Counted from the stretch's first letter, positions 1 through 9,150 are shown. The stretch: 64,000 bases of DNA from Streptomyces sp. NBC_01717 (GCF_036248255.1 NZ_CP109178.1:868001-932000); one strand, 5' to 3'. Translations and numbers: made by a program. The notes: generated by a model not told the origin, from the letters alone.

Positions 1-1110
1 CGGGAAGTGCGCGGCCGGGATGGCGTGTTCGCTGTCGGCGCCGTCCTTCGGGCGGGTGATGGGGCGGTCGACGTCGAGGTTCACGGTGAAGCGGCGGGGC
101 GTGAGGTCGCCCCCGCAGCCCTGGCCCATGGCGTACGCGCTCCCGGCGGCCGGGTTGCCGCGGCTGACGATGCGGACGTGGAGCGCCTCCAGGACCACGG
201 CCGTGGACGACCGCCCCTGCACCGAGATCTGCACCCTCGTCTGCCGCCCGTGCACCGCGCCCTGCGTCGCCGCCCACGCCCCGGCATCCTGCTCCGCCGG
301 CGGCGCAGGTACCTGTGCGGGCGGCTTGGCGATGACGTAGTCGTGGCCGCAGCCCTTGTCCCAGACCAGGGAGTCGGCGCTCCAGGCGAGGGGCAGGCCG
401 GTGGTCTGATTCGCGGCCGCGGTGGGACCGCTGCCGGTGGCGGACGGGGCGGGGGCCTTGTGACGGCGGCCGGGCGACGCGGAGTTCCGGGAAGGGGAGG
501 GGGATGCGGTGACCGACGCCGCCGAACGGTGGGGTGCGCCGGGGGCGGTCGTCCGCGAGCCCGCGGAGCGGGAGGCGTCCGCCTCGGAGGAGCGCTCGCC
601 CGACAGGGCGGACGTGCTGCGCAAAGTGGCGACCAGCACGCAGGCGACGGCGGTGGACGCCAGGACCCGTCGGCGGCGATACCAGGGGCGGGAAGCGGGC
701 GAGGCAGCGGGCTCGTCCGGGTCGGGGCCGTCCCCGGGCTGCTCCGCGGAGCTGCTCTCCTCGACGAGCGCCCCGTCCCCCCCGTCCGGTGCCGCCGCCT
801 CCGCCGAACCGGCCGTACGCACCTCCTGCCGAGCCGCCATCGCCGACAGCCACAGACGGTGCAGCTCGAGCCGCTCCTGCGGTCCCGCCTCGCAGAAGGC
901 CGCGAGCCGCTCCACGGGCGCGAAGTCCTGCGGCACCGCCTCGCCCGCGCAGTACCGGTGCAACGTGGAGGTGTTCATGTTGAGGCGGCGGGCCAGAGAG
1001 GCGTAGCTCCGGTCCGTGCGGTCCTTCAGCTGGCGCACCAGCGCCGCGAACTCCTCGACATCGTCGCGCATCGACACCGTTATCCCGTCGTCCGCCCGCC
1101 GATCCTGCAT
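1..1110 (-). CDS. Membrane-anchored XRE-type HTH regulator (partial)
   Basis: The gene runs off the left edge, so its C-terminus is missing; 370 codons are visible. Residues about 14-75 form a helix-turn-helix with the pattern SYASLARRLNMNTSTLHRYC, typical of Streptomyces XRE-like proteins. An acidic, Ala/Pro-rich stretch, a basic RRRR stop-transfer cluster and one membrane segment (VLASTAVACVLVATL) follow near residues 145-165. The rest is a Ser/Pro-rich linker and an outer-surface domain with paired Cys (KGCGHDY and GQGCGGD). The start is ATG at 1110; an in-frame ATG at 1071 is the alternative. The layout suggests a cytoplasmic DNA-binding head with an extracytoplasmic sensor tail; the ligand is unknown. 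Confidence 0.8.
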   Translation of the reverse strand, partial: MQDRRADDGITVSMRDDVEEFAALVRQLKDRTDRSYASLARRLNMNTSTLHRYCAGEAVPQDFAPVERLAAFCEAGPQERLELHRLWLSAMAARQEVRTAGSAEAAAPDGGDGALVEESSSAEQPGDGPDPDEPAASPASRPWYRRRRVLASTAVACVLVATLRSTSALSGERSSEADASRSAGSRTTAPGAPHRSAASVTASPSPSRNSASPGRRHKAPAPSATGSGPTAAANQTTGLPLAWSADSLVWDKGCGHDYVIAKPPAQVPAPPAEQDAGAWAATQGAVHGRQTRVQISVQGRSSTAVVLEALHVRIVSRGNPAAGSAYAMGQGCGGDLTPRRFTVNLDVDRPITRPKDGADSEHAIPAAHFP

Positions 1111-1316
1111 CCCAGGCACTCATATCCCTGCACGTCAGATGGGCCGGGATGGTTCCACCGTCACCAAAAGAGCGGTAGTCGTTGCGCCGGACTCCGGTGA
1201 CCGCCGATGCTCTTGGTGTCGCACCGGCCAGGGCCGGACGGACCAACCGGCGTCGGGCGACGTCCGACACCCATGCACTGCACTCATGCACTCACCGCAT
1301 TCACGGGGGGACACCC

Positions 1317-1745
1317 ATGCCCAAGCGCACCCGAGCAGGCGCGCTCCTCGCAATCGCCGTCACGGGTCTGGCCGTGGCGCTCGCCGGCCTGGCCACGGCC
1401 GCTCCCAAGGCGCCCAGCTTCCTCGCGGCCGCGGACCTGCCGCCGCCCCGCACCTCGTCCTGAACGGCCGGCAAGGCCACCGTCGGCGTACCGGAGGAGA
1501 CGGACTGGGACACCTGTCTGCGGACGCTGCCGGGCCACGAGTCCACCCGACACCGCGACTTCGGCACCGACCTCGACACGAACGCCCGCCGGATCACCGT
1601 GGTCCTGCGCGCCACCCGTTCGGCGAAGCAGCCGACCTCGTGGCTGAACAAGCACATCACGTCCTGCGCGGCCCGCATCGCCGCAGGACCCGGCCACCGA
1701 GGCCACCGGCAAAGCCTTCAAGAAGCTGACCACCAAGGCCGTGGA
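1317..1745 (+). pseudogene. Broken small secreted protein gene
   Basis: ATG at 1317 opens a signal peptide (MPKRTRAGALLAIAVTGLAV) that meets an in-frame TGA at 1461-1463 after 48 codons. The same frame continues as plausible mature protein (GKATVGVPEETDWDTC, then WLNKHITSCAARIAA). Near 1682 the sense reading moves by one base to QDPATEATGKAFKKLTTKA. A nonsense codon plus a frameshift in otherwise good codon usage indicates a decayed secreted protein with two Cys. The family is not recognised. A short leader peptide alone is possible but less likely. Confidence 0.5.
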
Positions 1746-1862
1746 ACGAACTCCACTGACGGCGCCGCGCAGCGCGCGCTCCCGCCACGGGGTAGGGACG
1801 CCGCCGGCACCGACGACCACAGCACAGCCCGACCACTCGATCACTCGAAATGGAGAACCGAC

Positions 1863-2408
1863 ATGAACAGCAAGACCCGCACCGCCCTCACCGCCGGCGT
1901 CCTTGCCGTCGCTCTCGGACTCGGCGCCACCATCCAGGCCTCCGCCGGGACTCCGCGCAGCGTCAGCGGCAAGCCGTCCGAGTCGGCACAGGCGTCCGTC
2001 CATGCCCCCGCAAAGGCGTCCACCGCCGCACCGCAGTCGGTCAGCGGCACGCCCGGCCAAGCGGTGACCCGGGTCGCCGACTTCTACGGCGCGTACATCG
2101 ACGCGAAGGGCGACTACACGGACCCGGACGTCACGCTGGCCACGGCGCTCCGCAAGCACTACCTGACGCCCGACTTCGCCCAGCGGCTGGCGGCCTGGGA
2201 GAAGAAGAACGGGGCGGACGGCGTCCTGCACGCCCAAAACGTCCCGGCGCAATGGACGGTGACCGACAACGGCACCGTGGGACACGGCCATGAGGTCATC
2301 GTCACCCTGACCTTCGGCAGCGGGGAGACGACGCAGAAGACCAAGCTCTTCGTGCTGGTGGAGCGGTACAACCACATCGTCGACATCGACACCACGAGCG
2401 CCCGCTGA
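1863..2408 (+). CDS. Secreted hypothetical protein
   Basis: This 181-residue protein has a clear Sec signal peptide (MNSKTRTALTAGVLAVALGLG, cleavage probably near ASAG). A Ser/Ala/Pro-rich linker carries two copies of SVSG, and a folded domain of about 110 residues follows from roughly residue 65 (VTRVADFYGAYIDAKGDYTD to the end). The domain lacks Cys and has no catalytic motif I can name. ATG at 1863 has GGAG about 10 bases upstream. It lies just behind a broken secreted-protein gene in the same orientation. It is probably exported or cell-wall associated; function unknown. Confidence 0.75.
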   Translation: MNSKTRTALTAGVLAVALGLGATIQASAGTPRSVSGKPSESAQASVHAPAKASTAAPQSVSGTPGQAVTRVADFYGAYIDAKGDYTDPDVTLATALRKHYLTPDFAQRLAAWEKKNGADGVLHAQNVPAQWTVTDNGTVGHGHEVIVTLTFGSGETTQKTKLFVLVERYNHIVDIDTTSAR

Positions 2409-2443
2409 CGGCTGACGGCTGACGGCTGACGGCTGACGGCTGA
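2406..2443 (+). repeat. Five tandem copies of TGACGGC
   Basis: Five perfect 7-bp units followed by TGA begin at the stop codon of the preceding secreted-protein gene. Because the period is 7, successive TGA triplets fall in all three frames, so nothing reads through. The array abuts a broken CsbD gene that has lost its start codon, so it may have arisen by slippage during that rearrangement. Confidence 0.9.
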
Positions 2444-2630
2444 GCACGACTGCCAACGAGAAGGCCAAGGCGAAGACCGAGCAGACCGTCGGCAAGGTCA
2501 AGGAGACCACCAGCAAGGCCGTGGGCAACGAGCGGCTGACTGCGAAGGGCCGCGCCAAACAGGCTGAGGTCGACGCCCGCGAGCGAAGGAGAAGATCAAG
2601 GACGTCGGCCACGACATCGGCCATCGCTGA
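2440..2630 (+). pseudogene. CsbD-family stress protein, degenerate copy
   Basis: Reading from CTG 2440 gives STTANEKAKAKTEQTVGKVK and later VGNERLTAKGRAKQ, clearly matching the intact CsbD-like gene at 34301 (TVGNERLTAEGR). No ATG or GTG is present at the expected start, where the TGACGGC array lies. Near 2584 one base is missing, so the C-terminus (KEKIKDVGHDIGHR, stop 2628-2630) is in another frame. Start loss plus frameshift makes this a pseudogene. CsbD proteins are small general-stress proteins of unknown mechanism. Confidence 0.8.
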
Positions 2631-2655
2631 CCCCAGCCCTCACAGATCCAAATGC

Positions 2656-2690
2656 GTGTGGGTCCTCCCCGCTAAGGGGCGGCCCCACAC
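2656..2690 (+). terminator. Hairpin terminator
   Basis: GTGTGGG (2656-2662) pairs with CCCACAC (2684-2690), CC with GG, and CCCC (2667-2670) with GGGG (2676-2679), leaving a 5-base loop and two single mismatches. It lies 26 bases after the degenerate CsbD gene and has no U-tract, as is usual in actinomycetes. Confidence 0.7.
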
Positions 2691-2983
2691 GCCGTCCGGC
2701 CGGCACACCCTCATTGGAGTGACCACGGTCCCCTGTGACGTCGCGTCACCCCTCTCGTGCGCTTGAGGTCGGCTTCAGTGGCCAGGCTGGCATTCCCACG
2801 GATCACGAATCGCGAAAGCGAACTGCCTGACCCACGGTTCGGACGTACGTTCCGCACGCGTGCTGTCGCGAACGGTCCCAGCCCTCCCTGAACCGCGGCC
2901 GCAGCAGGCCGTAACACTCCGCAGCTGGACCACGCTCATCAGCCCAGACCAGTCCGACGAGCTGGCCACCTCTCGCGCGGTGC
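2691..2983. other. Intergenic, no gene seen
   Basis: No frame shows convincing coding sequence. One short palindrome, GTGACG-TCG-CGTCAC (2735-2749), could be an operator but has no clear target gene. Confidence 0.5.
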
Positions 2984-3079
2984 CACAGCCCCTATGACGG
3001 GGGTCATGACTGCATGGTTATGACCAGGTGAAACACCTCGCGGGCGGCGTAGCGTTCCGAGGAAGCGGACGATTTCGCG
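2984..3079. repeat. Imperfect ~96-bp direct repeat, left copy (IS110 end)
   Basis: This segment starts with CACAGCCCCTATGA and ends with GCGGACGATTTCGCG. Both strings recur at the two ends of 4654-4750, with clear similarity between. On the minus strand each copy encodes the C-terminus of an IS110-type transposase (RYAARE.FHLV), so the pair marks two related element ends flanking the metallophosphoesterase gene. Confidence 0.75.
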
Positions 3080-3236
3080 TCGGGTCTTGCCCTGCTTGAG
3101 TCGGCCTTCGCACTACTCCTGGGTGCGTGCATCGCAGCGCAGGCGGGTCTGCACGATCCGGTGCAGGGCGGCATTTTCCTGCCGGTCACCGGCGCGGTTG
3201 AGGCGACGGTGGATGCCGGCTTCCTGAGGAAAGCGC
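2984..3236 (-). pseudogene. IS110-family transposase C-terminal remnant
   Basis: The minus strand encodes pieces of an IS110/IS116/IS902-type transposase C-terminus: ENAALHRIVQTRLRCDARTQ, an in-frame stop near 3113, then CEGRLKQGKTRREIVRFL, and in a shifted frame RYAAREVFHLV. The family typically ends with ...KREI.RCLKRY.ARE. At least one stop and one frameshift are present and the catalytic N-terminal part is missing, so it is inactive. Confidence 0.7.
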
Positions 3237-3388
3237 GGCATCCGCCGTTCCGTCCAAGCACTCGAACGCGACATCCGGGCCTGGGTCGCAGACTGGAACG
3301 ACCACCCACGCCCCTTGGACCTAGACCGCCGACGAGATCCTCGACAAGGTCGCCACCTGTTCAACGAATCTCCGACTCAGGTCACTAG
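3237..3388 (+). pseudogene. IS630-family transposase C-terminal remnant
   Basis: The plus strand reads RRSVQALERDIRAWVADWND, then in other frames TADEILDKVAT and RISDSGH followed by TAG (3386-3388). This is the characteristic end of IS630-type transposases (SVQALE..I..W...WN.NPRP....TADEIL..VA.Y..RI..SGH). Two frameshifts split it. It adjoins the IS110 remnant, suggesting nested insertions, and lies just upstream of the metallophosphoesterase promoter. Confidence 0.7.
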
Positions 3389-3440
3389 GACGACCGGGTA
3401 CAGTGCGCGCCGGCAGTCTGGTTACTCGAGGAGGGGAAGC

Positions 3441-4667
3441 GTGACCGACACCAGCGAAACCCGATCCGCGGACGATGCAGCTCAGGCGAATCAGCAGAGT
3501 CGACTGCGCCGCCTGATGCGCTACATCCCTTTGATCGCCCCCGTCCTGCTGTGGACCGTGCCCTGCTGGGTGCTGCTGCACGCCGGCCAGCACTGGCCGC
3601 TCCCCGTGGCGCTGGGCGGCACCGCCCTGTTCGTCCTCGGTCTGGTCGCTATGCCGCTCGCGATGGTGCGCGGCCACGGCCGGCGGCAGCAGGACTGGGC
3701 GGCGATCGTCGGAGACACCCTCCTTGGGGCCAGCTGGGTACTGTTCACCTGGTCCGTCCTGCTCGGCGTCCTGCTGCGCCTCGCCCTGACCGTGGCCGGC
3801 GTAGGCAACGGGCAGAACCGGGCCCGGATCGTCAGTTGGGTGGTCCTCGGCGTAGCCGCCGGGCTGCTCGCCTGGGGGTACGCCGAGGCCCGCCGGGTGC
3901 CGCGGGTGCGTCAGCTCGACGTACAAATCCCGCGGCTGGGAGCCGGATTGGACGGCACCCGCGTCGTCCTCATCACCGACACCCACTACGGCCCGCTCGA
4001 CCGCGCCCGCTGGTCGGCGCGGGTCTGCGCGAAGGTCAACGCCCTGGAGGCCGACCTGGTCTGCCACACCGGCGACATCGCGGACGGCACGGCCCAACGC
4101 CGCCGCTCCCAGGCCGCTCCACTCGGCACCGTGCGAGCCACCCGGGCCCGGGTCTACGTCACCGGAAACCACGAGTACTACAGCGAGGCCCAGGGCTGGG
4201 TCGATCTCATGGACGAGCTGGGTTGGGAGCCGCTGCGCAACCGTCATCTGCTGCTCGAACGCGGCGGCGACACCCTTGTGGTCGCCGGCGTGGATGACGT
4301 CACCGCCGAGTCCTCCGGCCTGGCCGGCCACCGCGCCCACCTCGCCGGCGCCCTGAACGGCGCCGACCCCGACCTGCCCGTCCTGCTCTTGGCCCACCAG
4401 CCCAAGTTCGTCGACCGGGCCGCAGCGGGCGGCATCGACCTCCAACTCTCGGGCCACACCCACGGCGGCCAGATCTGGCCCTTCCACCACCTCGTCCGCA
4501 TCGACCAGCCCGCCGTCGCCGGCCTCAGCCGCCACGGCACCCGCACCCTCCTCTACACCAGCCGCGGCACCGGTTTCTGGGGCCCGCCGTTCCGCGTCTT
4601 CGCCCCCAGCGAGATCACCCTGCTCGTACTCCGCTCCCCGCAGCGGCCTCCCACACAGCCCCTATGA
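3441..4667 (+). CDS. Membrane metallophosphoesterase
   Basis: 408 residues. The N-terminal ~150 residues hold about four membrane segments (for example IPLIAPVLLWTVPCWVLLHA and VSWVVLGVAAGLLAWGY). A calcineurin-type phosphoesterase domain follows with its metal motifs in order: DTHYG (D-x-H), GDIAD, GNHEYY, an HQPK-type His, and GHTHGGQ. The family hydrolyses phosphomono- or diesters with a two-metal centre and resembles YaeI/YkuE-type enzymes; the substrate is unknown. GTG 3441 is preceded by GAGGGG. The final residues (PPTQPL) lie inside an IS110-derived direct repeat, so the native C-terminus may have been replaced. Confidence 0.87.
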   Translation: MTDTSETRSADDAAQANQQSRLRRLMRYIPLIAPVLLWTVPCWVLLHAGQHWPLPVALGGTALFVLGLVAMPLAMVRGHGRRQQDWAAIVGDTLLGASWVLFTWSVLLGVLLRLALTVAGVGNGQNRARIVSWVVLGVAAGLLAWGYAEARRVPRVRQLDVQIPRLGAGLDGTRVVLITDTHYGPLDRARWSARVCAKVNALEADLVCHTGDIADGTAQRRRSQAAPLGTVRATRARVYVTGNHEYYSEAQGWVDLMDELGWEPLRNRHLLLERGGDTLVVAGVDDVTAESSGLAGHRAHLAGALNGADPDLPVLLLAHQPKFVDRAAAGGIDLQLSGHTHGGQIWPFHHLVRIDQPAVAGLSRHGTRTLLYTSRGTGFWGPPFRVFAPSEITLLVLRSPQRPPTQPL

Positions 4668-4785
4668 GCGGGGTCCTGGCTGCAGCTGTCCGTGACCAGG
4701 TGGAAGATCTCCCTGGCCGCGTAGCGTCTGAGGCAGCGGACGATTTCGCGGGCTTCGTGAAGCCCGTGCATGACGACTAGTGGTA
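4654..4785 (-). pseudogene. IS110-family transposase C-terminal remnant (right repeat copy)
   Basis: The minus strand reads EAREIVRCLRRYAAREIFHL, again the IS110 transposase C-terminus. Its first 97 bases (4654-4750) are the partner of the repeat at 2984-3079. It interrupts the 3' end of the GH36 pseudogene on the same strand, so this element probably truncated that gene. Confidence 0.7.
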
Positions 4786-5738
4786 CCTGGGCAGCCTGTC
4801 GGAACAGTAGCGGGGACCGGTTCCGAGGGAATGTGACCCTGCGCATCCAGTCGCCGCGCGGATGAGGTCGACGCCCATCGCGTACGCCTGGAGCGCGGTG
4901 ACGTCCTCGTGGCGGCGGCCGACCCGGGCCGCGGCGAAGAGGAAGTCGAGTTGAAGTAGTCGAAACCGTGACCACGCCACGTCTGGAAGACCTCCCGGAG
5001 GTGGGCGGCCGCTCCCCGGTGGTTGATGTCGAGGGCGTACAGGTCCTGCTCCCAGATATGGCCGGTCCACAGGGGTTCGGTGCCGTCCGGGGTACGTACG
5101 AGCCAGTCGGGATGGTCGCGGAAGACGTCGGAGCGGGCGCCTACGAACATCGGGGCGATCCATACCCCGGCGCGCCGGTCCGAGGCGTGGATGCGATCGA
5201 CAAGAGCGCTCAACGAGCTGAATCGGTCGGAGAGTTGCAGCCAGTCGCCGATCTCCTTCTGGAAGGCGTCGTCCACGGCGATCATGTCGACGGGCAGTTC
5301 GTGCCTGTCGATGGCCTCGATGTTCTCGTACATGTCGCGCTCGGTGAGCCGGGTGACGTACTGGTACCAGGGACACCAGCCGGTCGGATAACTCTCGCCG
5401 ACCCGTACGCCCAGCTTCTCGGCGTACCGGTCGGCCCAGCGGGCGAGTGCCGAGTCCAGGCCGCCCGGGCCGTCATCGACGGTGTGCTCGACCGGGCCGT
5501 CGGAGGTCACGCGCACTCCCCCCGGCCTGCGCGACCGCCCGGACGGACTCCTCGTGTGCGCTGTCGACGGCACGCTGGTAGCGGTGCCGTGGTTCGAATC
5601 CCCGTGCCGCCACGCCCAGGAGGGGCCCAGTTCTTGTCCGGGGCCGTCGAGCCACGGGCTGGGTGCCGAAGACATGGGGGCGGCCCTCACGATCACGCCG
5701 ACGGGCGTCAACGTGATCACGAAGGCCGCGCCGTTCAC
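4786..5738 (-). pseudogene. GH36-like alpha-galactosidase, frameshifted and truncated
   Basis: The central minus-strand part matches GH36 alpha-galactosidases: GWCPWYQY (usually GWCSWYQY), then MIAVDDAFQKEIGDWLQLSD and AGVWIAPMFVGARSDV, with FDYF preceding the expected catalytic K-x-D. At about 4950 the frame shifts, and LDFLFAAARVGRRHEDV continues in another frame. Another shift lies in a six-C run near 5517 (QAGG to VRVTSDG), and a third is likely near 5620. The 3' half is missing where the IS110 remnant begins. It would have removed terminal alpha-galactose, which fits the neighbouring glycan genes, but it cannot be functional. Confidence 0.75.
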
Positions 5739-5785
5739 CGGGTGACCGGCTCAGGCGAGCCGAACCCGAGGGCCCATAAGAGCTG

Positions 5786-8752
5786 TCAGGGTGTCGGGTT
5801 GTCGATTTCGAAGCCGTCGAACGTGGCGTACTGTCCCGACAGCTTGCTCACCACGATCGTGTGAATGCCGGCCGGGAGCGGGGCGCCGGTGTAGATGGCC
5901 GCATCGGCGTGGCGGGTGCCGTCGGCAGGAACCGTGTCGACGACGGTGGGGGATGCGCCGTCGATGGACACACTGATCTTGCCCTGGTCGGTGTACTGCT
6001 CGCCAAAGACCTTGATGCCGGTGCCGATGAAGGTGAACGAAAGGCTGCTGCCGTCGCTCCCTGCGTAGTGGATGTCGCCGTTGTAGTCGCCGTAGCTTCG
6101 GCCGGCCGAATAATTCCAGCCGCTGTAGGTGATCGACGGGTCTGTGTCGTCGATCCGTGCCGCGGCCTGCGGTACTCCGATGTAGACCGTGACGCCTGCC
6201 GACCGCTTGGACGTGGCTCCGACCTTGTCGGACTGCGTGGCGGTCAGCGTGTGCTGGCCGGGTGAGGAGCTGGTGACCGTGCAGGCCCACGTGCCGCCGG
6301 TGCCGGTCACCGCGGTGCAGCCGGTGTGGTCCAGAATAACGCCGACGGTGACGGTGTCACCGGCCACTCCGGTTCCGCGCACCGTGTAGGTGTCCGCCAG
6401 GCCGGCCGCGCCGTTGACGGGAGCGGTGATCACCGGCTTGGGCACGTACGTGCCGACGGTGACGTCGGTGCCGTCCGCTCCGGGCGGCACCGTGGCGGTC
6501 AGGAACCCGGAGGAGAGCAGCCGCACGCTCGTCGCGCGCTGGCCACCGAAGTACACCGGGGTGCTGCGCGAGAAGCCGACGCCGGCGATGAGCACCTGGT
6601 CGGTCGTGGACCCGGCAGTGACGGGCGTGGGCGCGGAGATGTAGCTCGCCTGCGGCCGCAGGCTGCCGGCCAACGACTGGTACGCGCCGGTCAGTCCGGC
6701 GCCGGCGAGCATCGCGTCCGGGATGACGCCCGGGCCGGGCGACGCGGGGATCGTGGTGTTGTCGCTGATGTTCGAGTCGACCGGCTTGTTGCAGTCGTAG
6801 CTGCCGACCCGGTCGGAGAAGTAGTTGCCGGTGACCCAGAAGTGACCGGTGGACGAGCAGCCGCCCTGCCCGGCGACAGAGGTCAGCGGGTGGAACTCCG
6901 CGTTGCCGCTGAAGTCGATCCACTCAGAACCCGCGTCGTCGTAGTACGCGTTGTACGGGGCGCCGTCGTTGTACGTGACGTTGCCGGTGACGTGCAGGCC
7001 GTTCGCGAGGGTGGCCGCCGAGTCGATCGTGCCGTCGGCCTGGTAGACGTACTGCGCCTGGTGGCCCTCGATGTAGATCGCGCCGCCGTCGGCGAGCACC
7101 TTCAGGAAGTCGAAGATCAGGTTGTTGCTGATCGTGTTGTCGGCGTTGATGTTGGTCGAGTTCTGCGGGTGGTCGGCCTCGTCGACGTGGCCCTGGATGA
7201 CGCCGGCGGTGATGCCGGTGTAGGGCAGGTCGTAGAGGTCGTTGTGCGTGATCGTGGTGTGCTGGCTGAACAGCAGCGTGATCCCGCAGGCCGAGGGGTA
7301 GTCGGTGCCGATCTGGTGGATCACGTTGTTCGCGACCGTGGTGTGGTCGAGGATCTCGTTCTGCCCGACCGGGTCCTTGGCGACGGCCTTCGGGTCAGGG
7401 GTGCAGCCGGCCTGGATCACCGATGCCGGCGTGGCCGTGGGGGTCGGGTCGTAGGTGCAGCCGAGGATCAGCGCGGTCGAAGCGATCTGGGTGAACTCGT
7501 TTCCTTCGATGACGTTCTGCGAGCCGCCGTACTTGAAGCTCAGGCCGGCGCCGCCGAGGTCGACGAACCGGTTGCCGCTGATCGTGACGTGGCTGGACGC
7601 GGTGAAGGAGACGTTGGCGGCGGGCTGGGTGAGCGCGCCCCACGGGCAGCTGCCGGCGGGCGTGGAGAAGCTGCACAGGCCCTGGTTGTTCGCGCCGGTC
7701 CTGCGCAGGTTGCTCTGGACGTCGGCGAACCCCACGGTGGAGGACGGGTCGTTCCAGGTGGCGTAGGAGAACTGCAGGCCCGCGAAGGTGATGTCGTGCA
7801 GCGGGGCGCGCAGGCTCCCGGCTCCTTGCAGCAGCGTCTCCAGCCGCGGCAGCTCGACGTCCAGGGCGGCGACGTGGACACCGCTCTTCGGTGCGTAGTA
7901 GATCCTGTTCGCAGCGCTGTCGAGGAACCACTGCCCGGTCTGGAGAAGGCCGCGGACGTTCTCGATCGTGGAGGGCATCCGCGAGGTGGACATCGACGGC
8001 AGGCCGCCGGAGCCCTGGGTGAACGGGGCACCGTCGGTGACGTTGGTCCAGCAGGGCTGATCCATCATCAGCTGGCTGCCGGACATGCTGGCGACCTGGC
8101 ACTTCGAGTCGGTCTACGGGCCGCTGCCGCCGGGGTAGTCGAACTCGACCTGCGCCAGCTGCGCCGGCGTGAGCTGGGCGAACCAGGCCACGGCCGCGGC
8201 ATCCTTCGACAGGTCGTACCCGGTGGCCGAGCCGACCCAGCCACCCGTGAAGTGCAGGGCAGCAGGCGTGGCCTGCGCGACGGACGCTTCCGTGCCGTCG
8301 ACGTAGAGCTGCCGGCTGGCGCTGCCACGGGGCACGCTCGCCGACCACACGCCGGTGCTGCCTACCTGGGACCAGCCGGTAACCCGCGTGGCGCCGGAGA
8401 TCACCGGGTGTGCGCCCGGCGCCGCGCGCCACACCACCGGGTGACCGGTGCTACCGGAGTCGGCGGCGCCGAACTCCAACGGTTTGCTCAAACGGTACGT
8501 GCCGTCGGTCAGTTCGACCGTGACGCCCGCGGGGTGACGGCCCCCCTCAACCTTCCGCACCGCAGCCTGCGCCGCTGACAGCGAGCACGGATTCCTCGAC
8601 GTGCACGCCGCGCCATGGCCGTCAGGCGCCGCCCACAGCACCGCCTGCGTTGCCACCTGCGCGGGCGCCGCCGACCAGGCGGGTGCCGCGCCGGCGAAGC
8701 CGAACACAACTATGGAAACGAGAATCTTCCACGATGACGCCATCCACTTCAT
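5786..8752 (-). pseudogene. Secreted right-handed beta-helix protein interrupted by one TAG
   Basis: Reading through gives 988 residues. ATG 8752 (GGAG 6 bases upstream) opens a signal peptide (WKILVSIVVFGFAGAAPAWS). Next comes a poly-saccharide-lyase/GH141-like entry region (LWAAPDGHGAACTSRNPCSL) and a long parallel beta-helix (NRFVDLGGAGLSFKYGG, then N.I..N..-type coils). An IPT/TIG-like segment (VLIAGVGFSRSTPVYFGG) follows, and a C-terminal carbohydrate-binding-like module (DPSITYSGWNYS). Codon 213 (8114-8116) is TAG within YPGGSGP-TAG-TDSKCQVAS, where relatives would have Trp (TGG). There is no frameshift and both sides look intact. It may be a recent pseudogene, a suppressed gene or a sequencing error. 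An internal ATG at 8086 would give a signal-less fragment. Confidence 0.75.
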
Positions 8753-8838
8753 GATCGCTCCGGAACCGCTGGCCCGCGGGGATCCGCCCACAGGGAGACA
8801 AAGACGTCCGATCAATGCGGCCAAAGGTTGGCAGTCTG

Positions 8839-8854
8839 CTTGACGGCCGTCAAG
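8839..8854. promoter_or_regulatory. Perfect 16-bp palindrome upstream of beta-helix gene
   Basis: CTTGACGGCCGTCAAG is its own reverse complement and lies 87 bases upstream of the beta-helix start. Its length and position suit a transcription-factor operator; with no loop it is a poor terminator. It differs from the GH92 operator at 9078. Confidence 0.45.
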
Positions 8855-9032
8855 AGGCTTTGCAAGAAAGCCAGCCCATCGGAGTGACGCGCCCATTGAG
8901 TCAGCCCCCGTTCCGCGCACAGTGATCCGACGTATACAGGGGGCGCGCATCCGTATGCGACGGCCGGAACCTGGCAGCCCTTCGACGGCCGGCTCCTGCC
9001 ACCGGCCCGCCCGACGAGGCTGGTGTTTGCCC

Positions 9033-9061
9033 TTGACGCGTCCGCGCCGCGGGTCCAGACT
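9033..9061 (+). promoter_or_regulatory. Candidate promoter of first GH92 gene
   Basis: TTGACG (9033-9038), a 17-base spacer and CAGACT (9056-9061) fit a vegetative-type promoter with a weak -10. The LacI-like palindrome begins 17 bases after the -10, where a bound repressor would block initiation. Confidence 0.45.
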
Positions 9062-9077
9062 CGCCTCCGGCGCGAGT

Positions 9078-9089
9078 GACAACGTTGTC
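9078..9089. promoter_or_regulatory. LacI-type operator (GACAACGTTGTC)
   Basis: This perfect 12-bp palindrome with a central CG sits in the 14-mer TGACAACGTTGTCG, 61 bases before the GH92 start. The identical 14-mer is found before the second GH92 gene (palindrome 40300-40311). Central-CG palindromes are typical of LacI-family sugar repressors; no such regulator is encoded in the window. Confidence 0.65.
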
Positions 9090-9150
9090 GCGTGTGTTTT
9101 CTGACAGCCCCCCACCGAAGAGCCGTGCAGGGTGACAGGGAAGGTCTCAC

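Noticed and set aside
5591..5601. GGTTCGAATCC resembles a tRNA T-loop
   Set aside because: No matching acceptor or anticodon arms lie upstream and the stem has a mismatch; the bases belong to the GH36 pseudogene.
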